A stretch of DNA of 64,000 nucleotides. Source: Bacteroidota bacterium. GTDB lineage: Bacteria > Bacteroidota > Bacteroidia > Sphingobacteriales > Sphingobacteriaceae. The DNA is taken from the NCBI GenBank assembly GCA_013286565.1, contig JABDFM010000003.1:1-64000 (forward strand). The letters run 5' to 3'. Made by a program: the position numbers and the translations under genes. Below are positions 33,676-43,321 of this stretch, one piece after another. Positions within the stretch are counted from its first letter, which is position 1; each line of letters begins with the position of its first letter. Below the pieces are notes generated by a model. The model saw nothing but the letters and a program-made list of their open reading frames with translations, was not told where the DNA came from and did not search any database.

Positions 33676-34482
33676 ATGTTACTTCAGCACAAAAATGCGA
33701 TTGTATATGGCGCCGGTGGCTCGTTAGGCGGCGCAGTTGCCAAAGCGCTGGCCGCAGCCGGTGCCAGGGTATTTTTAACAGGGCGTAACCTTAGCCCCTT
33801 ACAAATTGTAGCCGATGAAATTATTGCTTCTGGCGGCAGCGCCGAAGTTGCCATAGTCGATGCTATGGACGAACACGCCATTAATGACCATATCACCGGG
33901 GTGGCACAACGGGCGGGCAGCGTGGATATCTCCTTCAACGCCATTCACCTGCAGGATGTGCAAAGTATCTCCCTTGTGAATATGGCTATGGCCGATTTTG
34001 TGCGCCCGGTAAATATCGGCGTGCAAACCAATTTTTTAACTGCAACAGTTGCGGGCAGGGTAATGATGAAACAGCAGTCGGGCGTTATTTTAACGCTTAC
34101 GGCAACGCCTGCAGGAGTAGCTTATCCATTAACAGGCGGCTTTGGCGTAGCCTGCGCAGCTATTGAAAATTTTTCGCGCCTCCTGGCTACAGAGTTAGGG
34201 CCTTATGGTGTGCGTGTGGTAAATGTAAGGTCGGGCGGCTCTCCGGATTCGAAGTTTTTTATAGATGCCCTTACTCAAAACCCGGAAGTGGTAGCGCCCA
34301 TTCTCCGCAAGATGGAGGAAGACACCATGCTCAAGAGACTTCCTCCAATGGCCGATATAGCCAATACCATGGTATTCCTGGCATCGGATATGGCAGGCAG
34401 TATTACCGGTGGCACCATTGATGCAACCTGCGGCACAACTGCCGGGCTGAATTATAAAATGGCGGTAGTGCCAGCAGGATAG
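33676..34482 (+). CDS. SDR-family protein with altered catalytic site
   Basis: 268-residue Rossmann-fold protein of the short-chain dehydrogenase/reductase superfamily: YGAGGSLGGAVAKALAAAG at the N-terminus for NAD(P), and the ATELGPYGVRVVNV and GSITGGTIDATCG segments. The catalytic Tyr-x-x-x-Lys should fall in GGFGVACAAIENF, but reads Phe-Gly-Val-Ala-Cys, and the catalytic Ser position reads Thr-Ala-Thr. It may therefore be non-catalytic or use other residues. Monocistronic. Confidence 0.85.
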   Translation: MLLQHKNAIVYGAGGSLGGAVAKALAAAGARVFLTGRNLSPLQIVADEIIASGGSAEVAIVDAMDEHAINDHITGVAQRAGSVDISFNAIHLQDVQSISLVNMAMADFVRPVNIGVQTNFLTATVAGRVMMKQQSGVILTLTATPAGVAYPLTGGFGVACAAIENFSRLLATELGPYGVRVVNVRSGGSPDSKFFIDALTQNPEVVAPILRKMEEDTMLKRLPPMADIANTMVFLASDMAGSITGGTIDATCGTTAGLNYKMAVVPAG

Positions 34483-34637
34483 CGGTAAATGTGATCCCCA
34501 AATAAACTGAGGTAGTGTTCACGTCCTCGCAGGGGCTCTCTATGATGACCCTGCGCAGGAAAAGCGTATTTAAATCAATGGCGCCTGTAACAAACCGGGA
34601 CATACATTAGTCATACAACAGATTTTTAAATTTCCAG

Positions 34638-35882
34638 ATGCCGGTAAAAACTAGTCTTAAAGAAAATATCTCGATAGCTTTACAGTCCATTGCTGGCAAC
34701 AGGTTGCGCACTTCGCTTACCGCATTGATCATTGCCATCGGTATTATGGCGCTGGTAGGTATTTTAACATCAATTGAGGGAATTAAAAACAACATTAACG
34801 ATGCTTTTTCTGACCTGGGCGCTAATTCATTTACCCTGCAAAACCGCGGCGAAGGGCTTAATTTTGGTGACGCCGGGCACAGAAAGGTTTATCCGGCCAT
34901 CACTTATCCGCAGGCATCACGGTTTAAAGAGCTATTTAAACTGCCTGTTGTAATGGCCATTAATCATGATGTTACCGGAACGGCAGTTGCCAAATACAAT
35001 AGTTTAAAAACCAATCCTAATATCTCTGTAACCGGGTCTGACGAAAATTACTTAATAACCGGTGGCCGCAAATTAGGTTACGGGCGTAATTTCTCTACAA
35101 CGGAAATCGAACATGGCGCCAGCGTTGTAATTATTGGTGATGAGATAAGGAAGCGACTTTATAAAAATGAAGACCCGATCAATAAATTTGTATTTATAGG
35201 CAACAACCGACTTAAGATCATTGGGGTATTTGTCTCGAAAGGATCGAGCTCCGGTTTTAGCAGTGATAAATTTTGTATCATCCCGGTACTGAAGGCCAAG
35301 CAGATGGATACAACGAAAAACCCCACGTTCACCGTAACCATCAAAGTGAACAGCCCAGCCGCACTCGATGCATCTATCGGCGAGGCTACATCACTTTTCA
35401 GGAATGTGCGCGACCTGAATATTGCTAATGCCAATAATTTTGAGATATCCAGAAGTGATTCTATTCAAAATGAATTATCCGGTCAATTGGCGGGTATGAC
35501 AGCGGGGGGAGCCGTGATCGGGATAATTACCTTAATAGGCGCTGCCATTGGTTTGATGAATATTATGCTGGTTTCCGTTACCGAACGTACCCGCGAAATA
35601 GGCATACGTAAAGCCATTGGGGCCACACCTGCTGTGATCCGAAAGCAGTTTTTAATTGAGGCCATTGTGATATGCCTGATGGGTGGAATTTTGGGAATTA
35701 TATTGGGGATGGCCATCGGGAACTTAATAGCCATCGGGGTTTTTGGCAGTTCATTTATTGTACCCTGGGTTTGGCTGTTCTGCGCTATAGTCTTATGTAC
35801 TTTGATCGGGCTGATCTCGGGATTTTATCCCGCAAAAAAAGCCTCAAAGCTTGATCCGGTGGAAGCGTTGAGGTATGAATAA
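34638..35882 (+). CDS. MacB/FtsX-type ABC transporter permease
   Basis: 414-residue membrane protein. The first membrane segment (about 20-42, [20 protein letters not shown]) is followed by a periplasmic MacB-core domain to about residue 285. Three more segments form the FtsX domain ([58 protein letters not shown]), with the characteristic [17 protein letters not shown] between them and [17 protein letters not shown] at the end. These export systems act as mechanotransmitters with a separate ATPase, which is not in this window. Confidence 0.93.
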   Translation: MPVKTSLKENISIALQSIAGNRLRTSLTALIIAIGIMALVGILTSIEGIKNNINDAFSDLGANSFTLQNRGEGLNFGDAGHRKVYPAITYPQASRFKELFKLPVVMAINHDVTGTAVAKYNSLKTNPNISVTGSDENYLITGGRKLGYGRNFSTTEIEHGASVVIIGDEIRKRLYKNEDPINKFVFIGNNRLKIIGVFVSKGSSSGFSSDKFCIIPVLKAKQMDTTKNPTFTVTIKVNSPAALDASIGEATSLFRNVRDLNIANANNFEISRSDSIQNELSGQLAGMTAGGAVIGIITLIGAAIGLMNIMLVSVTERTREIGIRKAIGATPAVIRKQFLIEAIVICLMGGILGIILGMAIGNLIAIGVFGSSFIVPWVWLFCAIVLCTLIGLISGFYPAKKASKLDPVEALRYE

Positions 35883-35960
35883 TTTCGGATGTCGAATTTT
35901 CAATTTCGAAATTAGAGAATGAACAAAATAAATCCGAAATCGAAAATCCGAATTTCGAAA
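35883..35960. repeat. Low-complexity TTTCGGA/TTCGAA patch
   Basis: Short runs of TTTCGGAT, TTTCGAAAT and their complements between convergent genes. Similar patches occur at about 30928-31021, 48272-48305, 48955-48990, 49949-49988 and 62590-62662. They look like copies of one degenerate intergenic repeat. Confidence 0.5.
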
Positions 35961-36701
35961 TCACCTAAGCATTATATTCTTCAACGGGTAATCCTTCAGC
36001 AATTTCTCTACGTAAGGCATCCTTAAGGAATTCTCAAATGCTTCCGCATGCCTTGGGTGGTGCATATCGCTTGACATGAAATCTATCAGTTGGTTATCCA
36101 CCAAATTTTCTGCTGTTTTTTTGGCATCCTTGCCGTAATAGCCTGTTAATGATATGGTATTTAGTTGCAAATCACACCCACTCTCGCGTATCGCTTTCAA
36201 TTGTGCAATATCCATATAGGAGTATCTTTCTGGGTGTGCAAGAATAGGCTTATACCCTAAATCCTTCATCTTTTTAATGATCTCAAAAATATTCTTGGGG
36301 CGGCTTATAAATGAAAGTTCAAACAGCACATAATTGTCGCCCATGGTCATCAACGTATGATTATTTATACGGCCTTCTAAAGTTTCGTCAAAATAATGCT
36401 CAGCCGCGGCTTCCACCTCTATATCAATTTGCTGTCTTTTTAATTCAGCTTTAAGTATGTTCAGCGCGTTCCCTATCGTCTCTTCATTATTCTTATAATA
36501 ATCGGCCATTATATGGGGTGTAGCGATTATCTTTTTGATCCCCAGCCGCATCATTTTTTTGATCAGCACGATCGACTCTTCCGGATTTTTCGCGCCGTCA
36601 TCAATTCCCGGCAGCACATGCGAATGCATGTCCACCTGTATAGAACTGTAATCTAAGGTAATATCTTTCTTAACCTCTTTCTTTTTAAAGAAATCAAACA
36701 T
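35961..36701 (-). CDS. CpsB/CapC-type tyrosine-protein phosphatase (PHP family)
   Basis: 246-residue metal-dependent phosphatase of the PHP superfamily, as in CpsB/Wzb-like regulators of capsule and exopolysaccharide kinases. Metal-binding motifs in order are DMHSHVLPGIDDGAKN, ATPHIMADYY, LAHPERY and SSDMHHPRHAEA. It is the last gene of the nucleotide-sugar operon, 2 bases after rfbB, which supports a role in surface polysaccharide control. The cognate tyrosine kinase is not in the window. Confidence 0.92.
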   Translation of the reverse strand: MFDFFKKKEVKKDITLDYSSIQVDMHSHVLPGIDDGAKNPEESIVLIKKMMRLGIKKIIATPHIMADYYKNNEETIGNALNILKAELKRQQIDIEVEAAAEHYFDETLEGRINNHTLMTMGDNYVLFELSFISRPKNIFEIIKKMKDLGYKPILAHPERYSYMDIAQLKAIRESGCDLQLNTISLTGYYGKDAKKTAENLVDNQLIDFMSSDMHHPRHAEAFENSLRMPYVEKLLKDYPLKNIMLR

Positions 36702-36703
36702 CT

Positions 36704-37756
36704 TTAACGATTAGTATATTGTTCATTATAATATTGCTGGTAGTTACCGGAGGTGACATTATTCAGCCACTCTTCATTGGCAAGATACCAGTCAACGGTC
36801 TTCTCAAGCCCCTCTTCAAAAGTAATGCTGGGGGTCCATCCCAATTCATCTTTTATTTTGGTGGCATCTATCGCGTAACGAAGATCGTGGCCCGCCCTGT
36901 CGGTTACATAAGTGATCAGTTTCTCTGATTCCCCCACTTCCCTGCCTAATTTTTTATCTAAGATACGGCATAAATAAAGGATCAAATCGATATTTTTCCA
37001 TTCGTTATGGCCGCCTATATTATAGGTTTTACCTGCTTTTGCTTGATGAAATATAACGTCAATAGCACGGGCATGATCTTCTACCCACAACCAGTCGCGG
37101 ATATTTTCACCCTTTCCATATACAGGAACGGGTTTGCTTTGTTTAATATTGTTAATGGCAAGCGGTATCAGTTTCTCGGGAAAATGATATGATCCATAAT
37201 TGTTTGAGCAATTAGAGATAACTGCGTTTAACCCATAAGTATCATGATAAGCCCTCACAAAGTGATCAGAGCCAGCTTTTGAAGCTGAATATGGTGAATG
37301 TGGGTCATAAGCCGTTTCTTCTGTAAACATACCTGTTTCGCCCAGGCTGCCATATACTTCATCGGTCGAGACATGATAAAACCGGGTTTCATCATAGCGC
37401 CCTTTCCAATTATTTTTCGCGGCATTTAACAGGCTTACTGTGCCCACCACGTTGGTCATCACAAACTCAATGGGATTTGTAATTGACCGGTCCACATGCG
37501 ATTCGGCGGCCAGGTGTATGATGGCGTCAGGTTGTTCTTCTTCAAAAAGCTGATTGATAAAATCGGTATCAACTATATCTCCTTTTACAAAGCGATAATT
37601 TGGTAAATGCTCAATATCCCTCAAATTAGCCAGGTTACCAGCATAAGTCAATTTATCCAAATTGATAATGGTGTAATCGGGGTAGTTCTTTACAAACCGG
37701 CGAACAACGTGCGAACCAATAAAACCTGCGCCACCTGTAATGATTATTTTTCGCAT
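36704..37756 (-). CDS. rfbB: dTDP-glucose 4,6-dehydratase
   Basis: 350-residue extended SDR enzyme that converts dTDP-glucose to dTDP-4-keto-6-deoxyglucose, precursor of rhamnose and related sugars. It shows GGAGFIGSHVV at the N-terminus, the STDEVYG segment with Thr-Asp-Glu of the dehydratase step, and YSASKAGSDH with the Tyr and Lys of the catalytic core. The PVYGKGENIRDWLWVEDHA motif is typical of RmlB. It lies 17 bases after galE. No rmlA, C or D gene is in this window. Confidence 0.95.
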   Translation of the reverse strand: MRKIIITGGAGFIGSHVVRRFVKNYPDYTIINLDKLTYAGNLANLRDIEHLPNYRFVKGDIVDTDFINQLFEEEQPDAIIHLAAESHVDRSITNPIEFVMTNVVGTVSLLNAAKNNWKGRYDETRFYHVSTDEVYGSLGETGMFTEETAYDPHSPYSASKAGSDHFVRAYHDTYGLNAVISNCSNNYGSYHFPEKLIPLAINNIKQSKPVPVYGKGENIRDWLWVEDHARAIDVIFHQAKAGKTYNIGGHNEWKNIDLILYLCRILDKKLGREVGESEKLITYVTDRAGHDLRYAIDATKIKDELGWTPSITFEEGLEKTVDWYLANEEWLNNVTSGNYQQYYNEQYTNR

Positions 37757-37773
37757 ACCGTGCAGATATTTAT

Positions 37774-38796
37774 TTATAGAGGATTATTTGATATGTATTT
37801 TTCCCATTCCCAGGCTGATACCATCATGGTACCTATACCCCGTTCTGCTTTCCATTGTAATTGATCGGCTGATTTGGAAACATCGCCCCAAACCTTTACG
37901 ATATCGCCACTGCGGCGCGGGCCTATTTGATAATTCAGCTTAACGCCCGTTTCCCGTTCAAAAGCGGCAATTATTTCAAGCACGGAATTACCCACCCCTG
38001 TGCCGATGTTAAAGACATCATAACCGGCGAAATTGTTTTTTTCCATCAGTTTCAACGCGGCAACATGTGCTTTTCCCAGGTCAACTACATGGATATAATC
38101 CCTGATACAACTGCCATCAGGGGTATCATAATCATCACCAAAAACAGTGATCTTTTCGCGTTTGCCAATAGCCGTTTGTGTGATAAAAGGCACCAGGTTT
38201 TGAGGTACGCCAATTGGCAATTCACCGATCAGCGCTGAAGAGTGCGCACCAACCGGGTTAAAATATCTTAATGCCACTACTTTATAGCTGCTGCCAGATG
38301 CTACCAGATCGGTCAGTATTTCCTCGGCTATCTGTTTGGTGTTTCCATAAGGTGATTCCGCCTTTTTTGTTGGGGCCTTTTCAGTAACCGGCAATACATC
38401 AGGCTGGCCATAAACGGTGCAACTTGATGAAAAAACGAAATTTAATGGCTTGCCGTAATACGCATTCAATAAGTTAATTAATGAATATATATTATTGCGA
38501 TAGTACTTTAAGGGTAGCTCTACGGACTCTCCCACGGCTTTAAAAGCTGCGAAATGAATGATCCCCGTAATATCAGGCTCGGCCGTAGCCAGGTTTTTTA
38601 CTTCATTATCGTCACTCAGGTCTATCTGGTAAAATACCGGCTTATGGCCCGTGATCTTTGTTATCTGATCTAATATTTTAGGGCTTGAGTTTGAAAGGTC
38701 GTCCACAATAACCGGCTCGTAGCCCGCATTGATCAACTCAACCACTGTGTGCGAACCTATGTACCCTAAACCACCCGTAACTAATATTTTTGACAT
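37774..38796 (-). CDS. galE: UDP-glucose 4-epimerase
   Basis: 340-residue GalE, interconverting UDP-glucose and UDP-galactose with bound NAD. It has GGLGYIGSHTVVELI at the start, FSSSCTVYG for the catalytic Ser/Thr, YGNTKQIAEEIL with Tyr and Lys, and GDDYDTPDGSCIRDYIHV, a signature of true GalE. Its start codon overlaps the stop of the upstream decarboxylase gene by one base, so the two are translationally coupled. Confidence 0.95.
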   Translation of the reverse strand: MSKILVTGGLGYIGSHTVVELINAGYEPVIVDDLSNSSPKILDQITKITGHKPVFYQIDLSDDNEVKNLATAEPDITGIIHFAAFKAVGESVELPLKYYRNNIYSLINLLNAYYGKPLNFVFSSSCTVYGQPDVLPVTEKAPTKKAESPYGNTKQIAEEILTDLVASGSSYKVVALRYFNPVGAHSSALIGELPIGVPQNLVPFITQTAIGKREKITVFGDDYDTPDGSCIRDYIHVVDLGKAHVAALKLMEKNNFAGYDVFNIGTGVGNSVLEIIAAFERETGVKLNYQIGPRRSGDIVKVWGDVSKSADQLQWKAERGIGTMMVSAWEWEKYISNNPL

Positions 38797-39782
38797 TATT
38801 GTTTATTGTAGTAAGTAAAATCTTTATGCAGAATTTCTTTTTCGGGAAGCGATTTAAAATACTCATAAGTGATCTTTAAACCCTCGCTTCTTGAAATTTT
38901 AGGCTCCCACCCTAATATACTTTTTGCTTTAGTAATATCTGGCCGTCGCTGTTTCGGATCGTCAACCGGAAGCGGCAAACTCACCAGCTTTTGATCTGTC
39001 CCTGTAAGCTTAATAATTTCTTCGCCAAACTGGCGTATGGTAATTTCATCGGGGTTGCCGATATTAACCGGCAACGCATAATCGCTGAAAAGTAATCGGT
39101 AAATACCTTCTACCAGGTCGTCCACATAGCAAAACGAACGGGTTTGCGAGCCATCGCCAAACATGGTCAATGATTCGCCTCTTAAAGCCTGGCCTATAAA
39201 GGCAGGTAAAACACGCCCGTCATTCAGTCGCATACGCGGCCCGTAAGTATTGAATATCCTTACGATGCGCGTTTCGAGGCCATGAAAAGTATGATAGGCC
39301 ATTGTAATGGCTTCCTGGAAACGCTTGGCTTCATCATAAACACCCCTCGGCCCGATTGGGTTTACATTACCCCAATATTCTTCGGGTTGCGGATTTACAT
39401 TTGGATCGCCGTAAACTTCGGATGTAGAGGCGATCAGCATCCGGGCTTTTTTTGAACGTGCCAAACCTAACAGGTTATGCGTACCTAACGAGCCTACTTT
39501 TAAAGTCTGTATGGGTATCTTTAAATAATCTATAGGGCTTGCGGGCGATGCAAAGTGCAATATGTAATGCAGTTCACCGGGAACATACACAAACTTTGAA
39601 ACATCGTGATGGTAAAATTCAAAGTTCTCCAGTTTAAACAGGTGCTCAATATTACGCAGATCACCTGTGATCAGGTTATCCATTGCAATAACATGGTAAT
39701 CCTCTTTAATAAAGCGGTCGCAAAGGTGCGAACCTAAAAATCCGGCGGCCCCGGTTATCAATACACGTTTGCGGTTAGCCAT
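38796..39782 (-). CDS. UDP-glucuronate decarboxylase (UDP-xylose synthase)
   Basis: 328-residue extended SDR enzyme, oxidising and decarboxylating UDP-glucuronic acid to UDP-xylose. Seen are [38 protein letters not shown] with the catalytic Tyr and Lys, and [19 protein letters not shown], which closely matches Uxs. It is directly downstream of ugd, which makes its substrate, with a one-base overlap at each end of the gene. The pair forms a route from UDP-glucose to UDP-xylose. Confidence 0.93.
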   Translation of the reverse strand: MANRKRVLITGAAGFLGSHLCDRFIKEDYHVIAMDNLITGDLRNIEHLFKLENFEFYHHDVSKFVYVPGELHYILHFASPASPIDYLKIPIQTLKVGSLGTHNLLGLARSKKARMLIASTSEVYGDPNVNPQPEEYWGNVNPIGPRGVYDEAKRFQEAITMAYHTFHGLETRIVRIFNTYGPRMRLNDGRVLPAFIGQALRGESLTMFGDGSQTRSFCYVDDLVEGIYRLLFSDYALPVNIGNPDEITIRQFGEEIIKLTGTDQKLVSLPLPVDDPKQRRPDITKAKSILGWEPKISRSEGLKITYEYFKSLPEKEILHKDFTYYNKQ

Positions 39783-41092
39783 TATGCAATTACTTTTCTT
39801 CCAATACTATTATAGTAAAAACCGCAATCGATCATCTTTTCCAGATCATACAAATTACGACCGTCAAAAATAACCTTATTTTTCAGGAATTTTTCAAGCA
39901 GATCAAAATCCGGCGTCCTGAAAACCGACCACTCTGTAACGATCAATAATGCATCGGCATCTTTTAACGCATCATACTGGTCGGCAGCATAATTGATCTT
40001 ATCTCCTAACAAAGTTTTTACATTGTTCATCGCTTCGGGATCAAAAACGCTTACGGTAGCACCTTCTTTTAGCAATTCATCAATTACATACAATGATGGC
40101 GCTTCGCGTATATCATCTGTTTCAGGTTTGAAAGCAAGGCCCCACAAGGCAAACTTTTTACCTTTAATATCTCCTTTAAAATATTTCTTCACTTTCTCAA
40201 CCAGCACTTTTTTCTGAATTTCATTTACGCCCATCACTGCGTTCAGGATTTTAAAGTCATATTTATTTTCCTGAGCCGATTTAGCCAGCGCCTGCACATC
40301 CTTCGGAAAGCAACTGCCCCCATAACCTATGCCCGAAAATAAAAATCGTTTGCCAATACGGTCATCGGCCCCAATGCCGCGCCTCACCATATCCACATCA
40401 GCACCCACCAGTTCGCAAAGGTTAGCGATCTCATTCATAAAGGATATTTTTGTGGCCAGGAATGAATTGGCGGCATATTTTGTTAACTCGGACGAACGTT
40501 CGTCCATATAAACAATAGGGTTACCCTGGCGTACATAAGGCGAATATATTTCGGCCATTAATTTACGAGCCCGTTCGTCAAGTGTCCCTATTACCACGCG
40601 GTCTGGTTTCATAAAATCATCTACCGCTACACCTTCTCGCAGGAACTCTGGGTTTGATACCACGGCAAATTCAACATCAGTATGCTCCTCCAATACTGCC
40701 CTAACCTTATCAGCAGTGCCAACCGGAACTGTTGATTTGGTAACAATAACCTTATATTCTGTAATTATTTTGGCAATATCCTTTGCGGCGCCCAATACAA
40801 AGCTCAGATCAGCCGAACCATCTCCTCCAGGGGGAGTTGGCAACGCCATAAAAATGATTTTTGCATCAGTTATAGCTTCGGCCAGGTTAGTGGTAAAATG
40901 CAACCTGCCCTGGTTAATATTACGGTGAAACAAAAGCTCGAGCCCGGGCTCATAAATAGGAAGCTTACCCTCCTTCATCATTTCAACCTTTTTTTCATTA
41001 ATGTCAACACAAGTAACCTGGTTCCCGGTTTCGGACAAACAAGTACCGGTAACCAAACCCACATATCCTGTACCAACTACAGCAATTTTCAT
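39782..41092 (-). CDS. ugd: UDP-glucose 6-dehydrogenase
   Basis: 436-residue enzyme that oxidises UDP-glucose twice with NAD to UDP-glucuronic acid. The N-terminal motif is [17 protein letters not shown], the catalytic cysteine is in [16 protein letters not shown], and [17 protein letters not shown] marks the second nucleotide-binding domain. It is the first gene of the five-gene nucleotide-sugar operon and diverges from waaA across about 140 bases. Confidence 0.96.
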   Translation of the reverse strand: MKIAVVGTGYVGLVTGTCLSETGNQVTCVDINEKKVEMMKEGKLPIYEPGLELLFHRNINQGRLHFTTNLAEAITDAKIIFMALPTPPGGDGSADLSFVLGAAKDIAKIITEYKVIVTKSTVPVGTADKVRAVLEEHTDVEFAVVSNPEFLREGVAVDDFMKPDRVVIGTLDERARKLMAEIYSPYVRQGNPIVYMDERSSELTKYAANSFLATKISFMNEIANLCELVGADVDMVRRGIGADDRIGKRFLFSGIGYGGSCFPKDVQALAKSAQENKYDFKILNAVMGVNEIQKKVLVEKVKKYFKGDIKGKKFALWGLAFKPETDDIREAPSLYVIDELLKEGATVSVFDPEAMNNVKTLLGDKINYAADQYDALKDADALLIVTEWSVFRTPDFDLLEKFLKNKVIFDGRNLYDLEKMIDCGFYYNSIGRKVIA

Positions 41093-41115
41093 AGTATAAT
41101 TTGTTTTTTAATGGA

Positions 41116-41171
41116 TATGAAGCTATCATGGCTCTTTATTTTTTTAGGGGCAACCATGATGGTTTCATACG
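41116..41171. repeat. Long inverted repeat, copy 2 (between ugd and waaA)
   Basis: ATGAAGCTATCATGGCT (41116-41132) and AACCATGATGGTTTCAT pair at about 14 of 17 positions. The wording matches the hairpin at 10018-10069. Its presence argues against extending waaA upstream of 41231, because the extra residues would be read from this repeat. Confidence 0.6.
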
Positions 41172-41230
41172 TATTTATCTTTTTATTGTTATTACTTTTA
41201 TCCCCGACGAAGGTAAGAATTTCAAATTCA

Positions 41231-42448
41231 ATGTTGCTGATTTATAACTTAGTAGTTAGATTTTATTTCATTCTGATATTTATTGCTTCTTTTTTTAATA
41301 AAAAAGCAAAATTTTGGATCAATGGGCGAAAAAAAGTCAATTACCAAAATTTCCAGAAAAGTGCTTGGTTTCATTTTGCCTCACTGGGTGAATATGAGCA
41401 GGGTTTGCCTGTATTAATTCGTTTCAGATCAGATCATCCCAACGTTAAAATCGTTATAACGTTTTTTTCACCATCTGGTTACGAGATCAGGAAAAATACA
41501 CCTTATGCCGATGCTGTTTATTACCTGCCACTGGATACTGCCGCCAATGCCAGCCATTTTATTGACACTATAAATCCATCCATAGCCGTTTTTACCAAAT
41601 ACGAGTACTGGTACCATTTTTTTAATGAACTGCACCGGCGCAACATTCCATTGTATATGATTTCAAGTATTTTCCGCCGCGGCCAGGTGTTTTTTAAATG
41701 GTATGGCGGCCTGCACCGCCGGATGCTGACTTTTGTATCCCACTTTTTTGTACAGGATGAGGATTCCAAAATTCTTTTGCAGCAATTAGGTATCACCCAG
41801 GTAACCGTTAGCGGCGATACCCGTTTCGACAGGGTGTGGGCAAATGCAAAGGAACCTAAATCAGTACCCGGCATCAATGAATTTAAAAACGGGCGTAAGC
41901 TATTCATAGCAGGCAGCACCTGGCCCGAAGACGAGCAGTTGGTAGCGCAATTGGTAAAAGATCACCCTCACTGGAAATTCATATTTGCCCCGCATGAAAT
42001 CAGTGAAGAAAAGATAGCTAACTTAATCAGCTTACTACCCGCAAATACCATCAAATATTCACAACTCACTGCTGGCAACTCACCAAACACCACTCACCAA
42101 ACACTTATTATCGACAATATCGGCATGTTATCGTCTCTTTATCAATATGCTGATATCGCCTACATCGGTGGTGGCTTTGGTGCAGGCATACATAATACGC
42201 TGGAGGCAGCGGCTTTTGGGTTGCCAGTCATCTTCGGTCCCAATTACGATAAATTTAAAGAGGCGAAAGACCTGATCGCTTTACAAACCGGGTTCAGTAT
42301 CAGCAATGAGGGTGAATTGAAGAAAATCTTTTCTTTCTTGGTTGAGGATGAAAAAAGGCATCATTCCATCAGCCAAAAAACAACAGATTATGTAAGAAAT
42401 CATACGGGAGCTACGGAAACTATTATGGTTTATTTAATAAATTCTTAA
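41231..42448 (+). CDS. waaA: 3-deoxy-D-manno-octulosonic acid (Kdo) transferase
   Basis: 405-residue inner-membrane glycosyltransferase that adds Kdo to lipid A precursor. An N-terminal anchor (YNLVVRFYFILIFIASFF) is followed by FHFASLGEYEQGLPVL with the catalytic-region Glu, FFSPSGYEI, FTKYEYWYHFF and, in the C-terminal half, GSTWPEDEQL and GGGFGAGIHNTLEAAAFGLP. Length is near that of E. coli WaaA. The ATG at 41231 matches the family N-terminus; the open frame extends to 40898 but that part overlaps ugd and a repeat. Confidence 0.92.
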   Translation: MLLIYNLVVRFYFILIFIASFFNKKAKFWINGRKKVNYQNFQKSAWFHFASLGEYEQGLPVLIRFRSDHPNVKIVITFFSPSGYEIRKNTPYADAVYYLPLDTAANASHFIDTINPSIAVFTKYEYWYHFFNELHRRNIPLYMISSIFRRGQVFFKWYGGLHRRMLTFVSHFFVQDEDSKILLQQLGITQVTVSGDTRFDRVWANAKEPKSVPGINEFKNGRKLFIAGSTWPEDEQLVAQLVKDHPHWKFIFAPHEISEEKIANLISLLPANTIKYSQLTAGNSPNTTHQTLIIDNIGMLSSLYQYADIAYIGGGFGAGIHNTLEAAAFGLPVIFGPNYDKFKEAKDLIALQTGFSISNEGELKKIFSFLVEDEKRHHSISQKTTDYVRNHTGATETIMVYLINS

Positions 42449-42459
42449 TATTGCCAACT

Positions 42460-43296
42460 ATGGGTTTTTTACAAATTCCGGGTTTAGGCAAGGTGCATTT
42501 TCATGAATATGGCAGCGGTAAAAAACCGCTGCTGGCTTTTCATGGCTATGGCATGACCGGGAAACAGTTCCATGTATTAAAAAACTCTGTCTTACCCGAG
42601 TATCATGTTTATGGCTTCGACCATTTTTTCCATGGCGAAAGTGACCTGGATGGTTGGACCGAACAGCAGATATTAGCCGGTATGCCTAAAGTTATGGTTC
42701 GCGCTTACCTGGACGAATGGTTTAAAATTCATGGCAAACAAAAGGTTTCGGTGATGGGCTATTCCATCGGCGCAAACCTGGCGTTGATACTCGTTGAGGA
42801 ATATCCTGAGATGATAGAAGACATCATTTTGATGGCACCCGATGGATTATCTGTTTACAAAGGCTTTCATTTCCTGGTGCATAAGCCTGTCGGTAAATAC
42901 CTTTTTGGGTTGGCTACCAAAAGCAAATGGCTTGCCCCGTCGCTGCTTAAAAATTTGAGGAAAGTACGCTTTATTGATGAAAGTCTTTATAACATCGCTT
43001 ATAATGAAGTAGATACCGGAAAGAAAAGATTGGATGTTTATTATACCCTCAACATCATCAGGATGCTAAAGCCGGACGCGAACAAAGTAGCAGGGATGAT
43101 AAATCAGCATCAAATTAAGTGTATATTGATATTTGGCAGGGATGATAAATTATTCCCAAAATCAGCTGCGATGCCCTTTATTAATCAACTGGATAATGCC
43201 GAGGTGCATGAGGTGCCTTTAGGCCATTGGCTGGTTATTGCCACATTGGACGAGTATTTAGCACCCCAACCCCTCTCCAATGGAGAGGGGCCTTAG
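42460..43296 (+). CDS. Alpha/beta hydrolase
   Basis: 278-residue alpha/beta-fold hydrolase. The oxyanion region is LAFHGYGMTG, the nucleophile Ser is in VMGYSIGANLAL, the acid Asp in FGRDDKLFP and the His in PLGHWLVI, a complete triad. No signal peptide. ATG 42460 is preferred to TTG 42451. The last dozen residues (APQPLSNGEGP) are translated from a CCCCTCTCC/GGAGAGGGG repeat, so the natural domain ends earlier. It lies 11 bases after waaA. Substrate unknown. Confidence 0.87.
   Translation: MGFLQIPGLGKVHFHEYGSGKKPLLAFHGYGMTGKQFHVLKNSVLPEYHVYGFDHFFHGESDLDGWTEQQILAGMPKVMVRAYLDEWFKIHGKQKVSVMGYSIGANLALILVEEYPEMIEDIILMAPDGLSVYKGFHFLVHKPVGKYLFGLATKSKWLAPSLLKNLRKVRFIDESLYNIAYNEVDTGKKRLDVYYTLNIIRMLKPDANKVAGMINQHQIKCILIFGRDDKLFPKSAAMPFINQLDNAEVHEVPLGHWLVIATLDEYLAPQPLSNGEGP
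43264..43292. repeat. CCCCTCTCC/GGAGAGGGG hairpin at a gene end
   Basis: CCAACCCCTCTCC and GGAGAGGGGCC are inverted around AAT. It supplies the last codons of the hydrolase gene and contains an ATG (43280) that would extend the acyltransferase; a start at 43322 is preferred. Confidence 0.7.
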
Positions 43297-43321
43297 TTCA
43301 TTATTTATTAGATTTGTCTGG

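Noticed and set aside
34403..34603. 66-codon minus-strand frame between the SDR and permease genes
   Set aside because: It overlaps the SDR gene, has no recognisable domain or promoter, and 34483-34637 otherwise looks noncoding.
40898..41230. N-terminal extension of waaA
   Set aside because: The extra residues overlap ugd on the other strand and translate the inverted repeat at 41116-41171. The family N-terminus begins at 41231.
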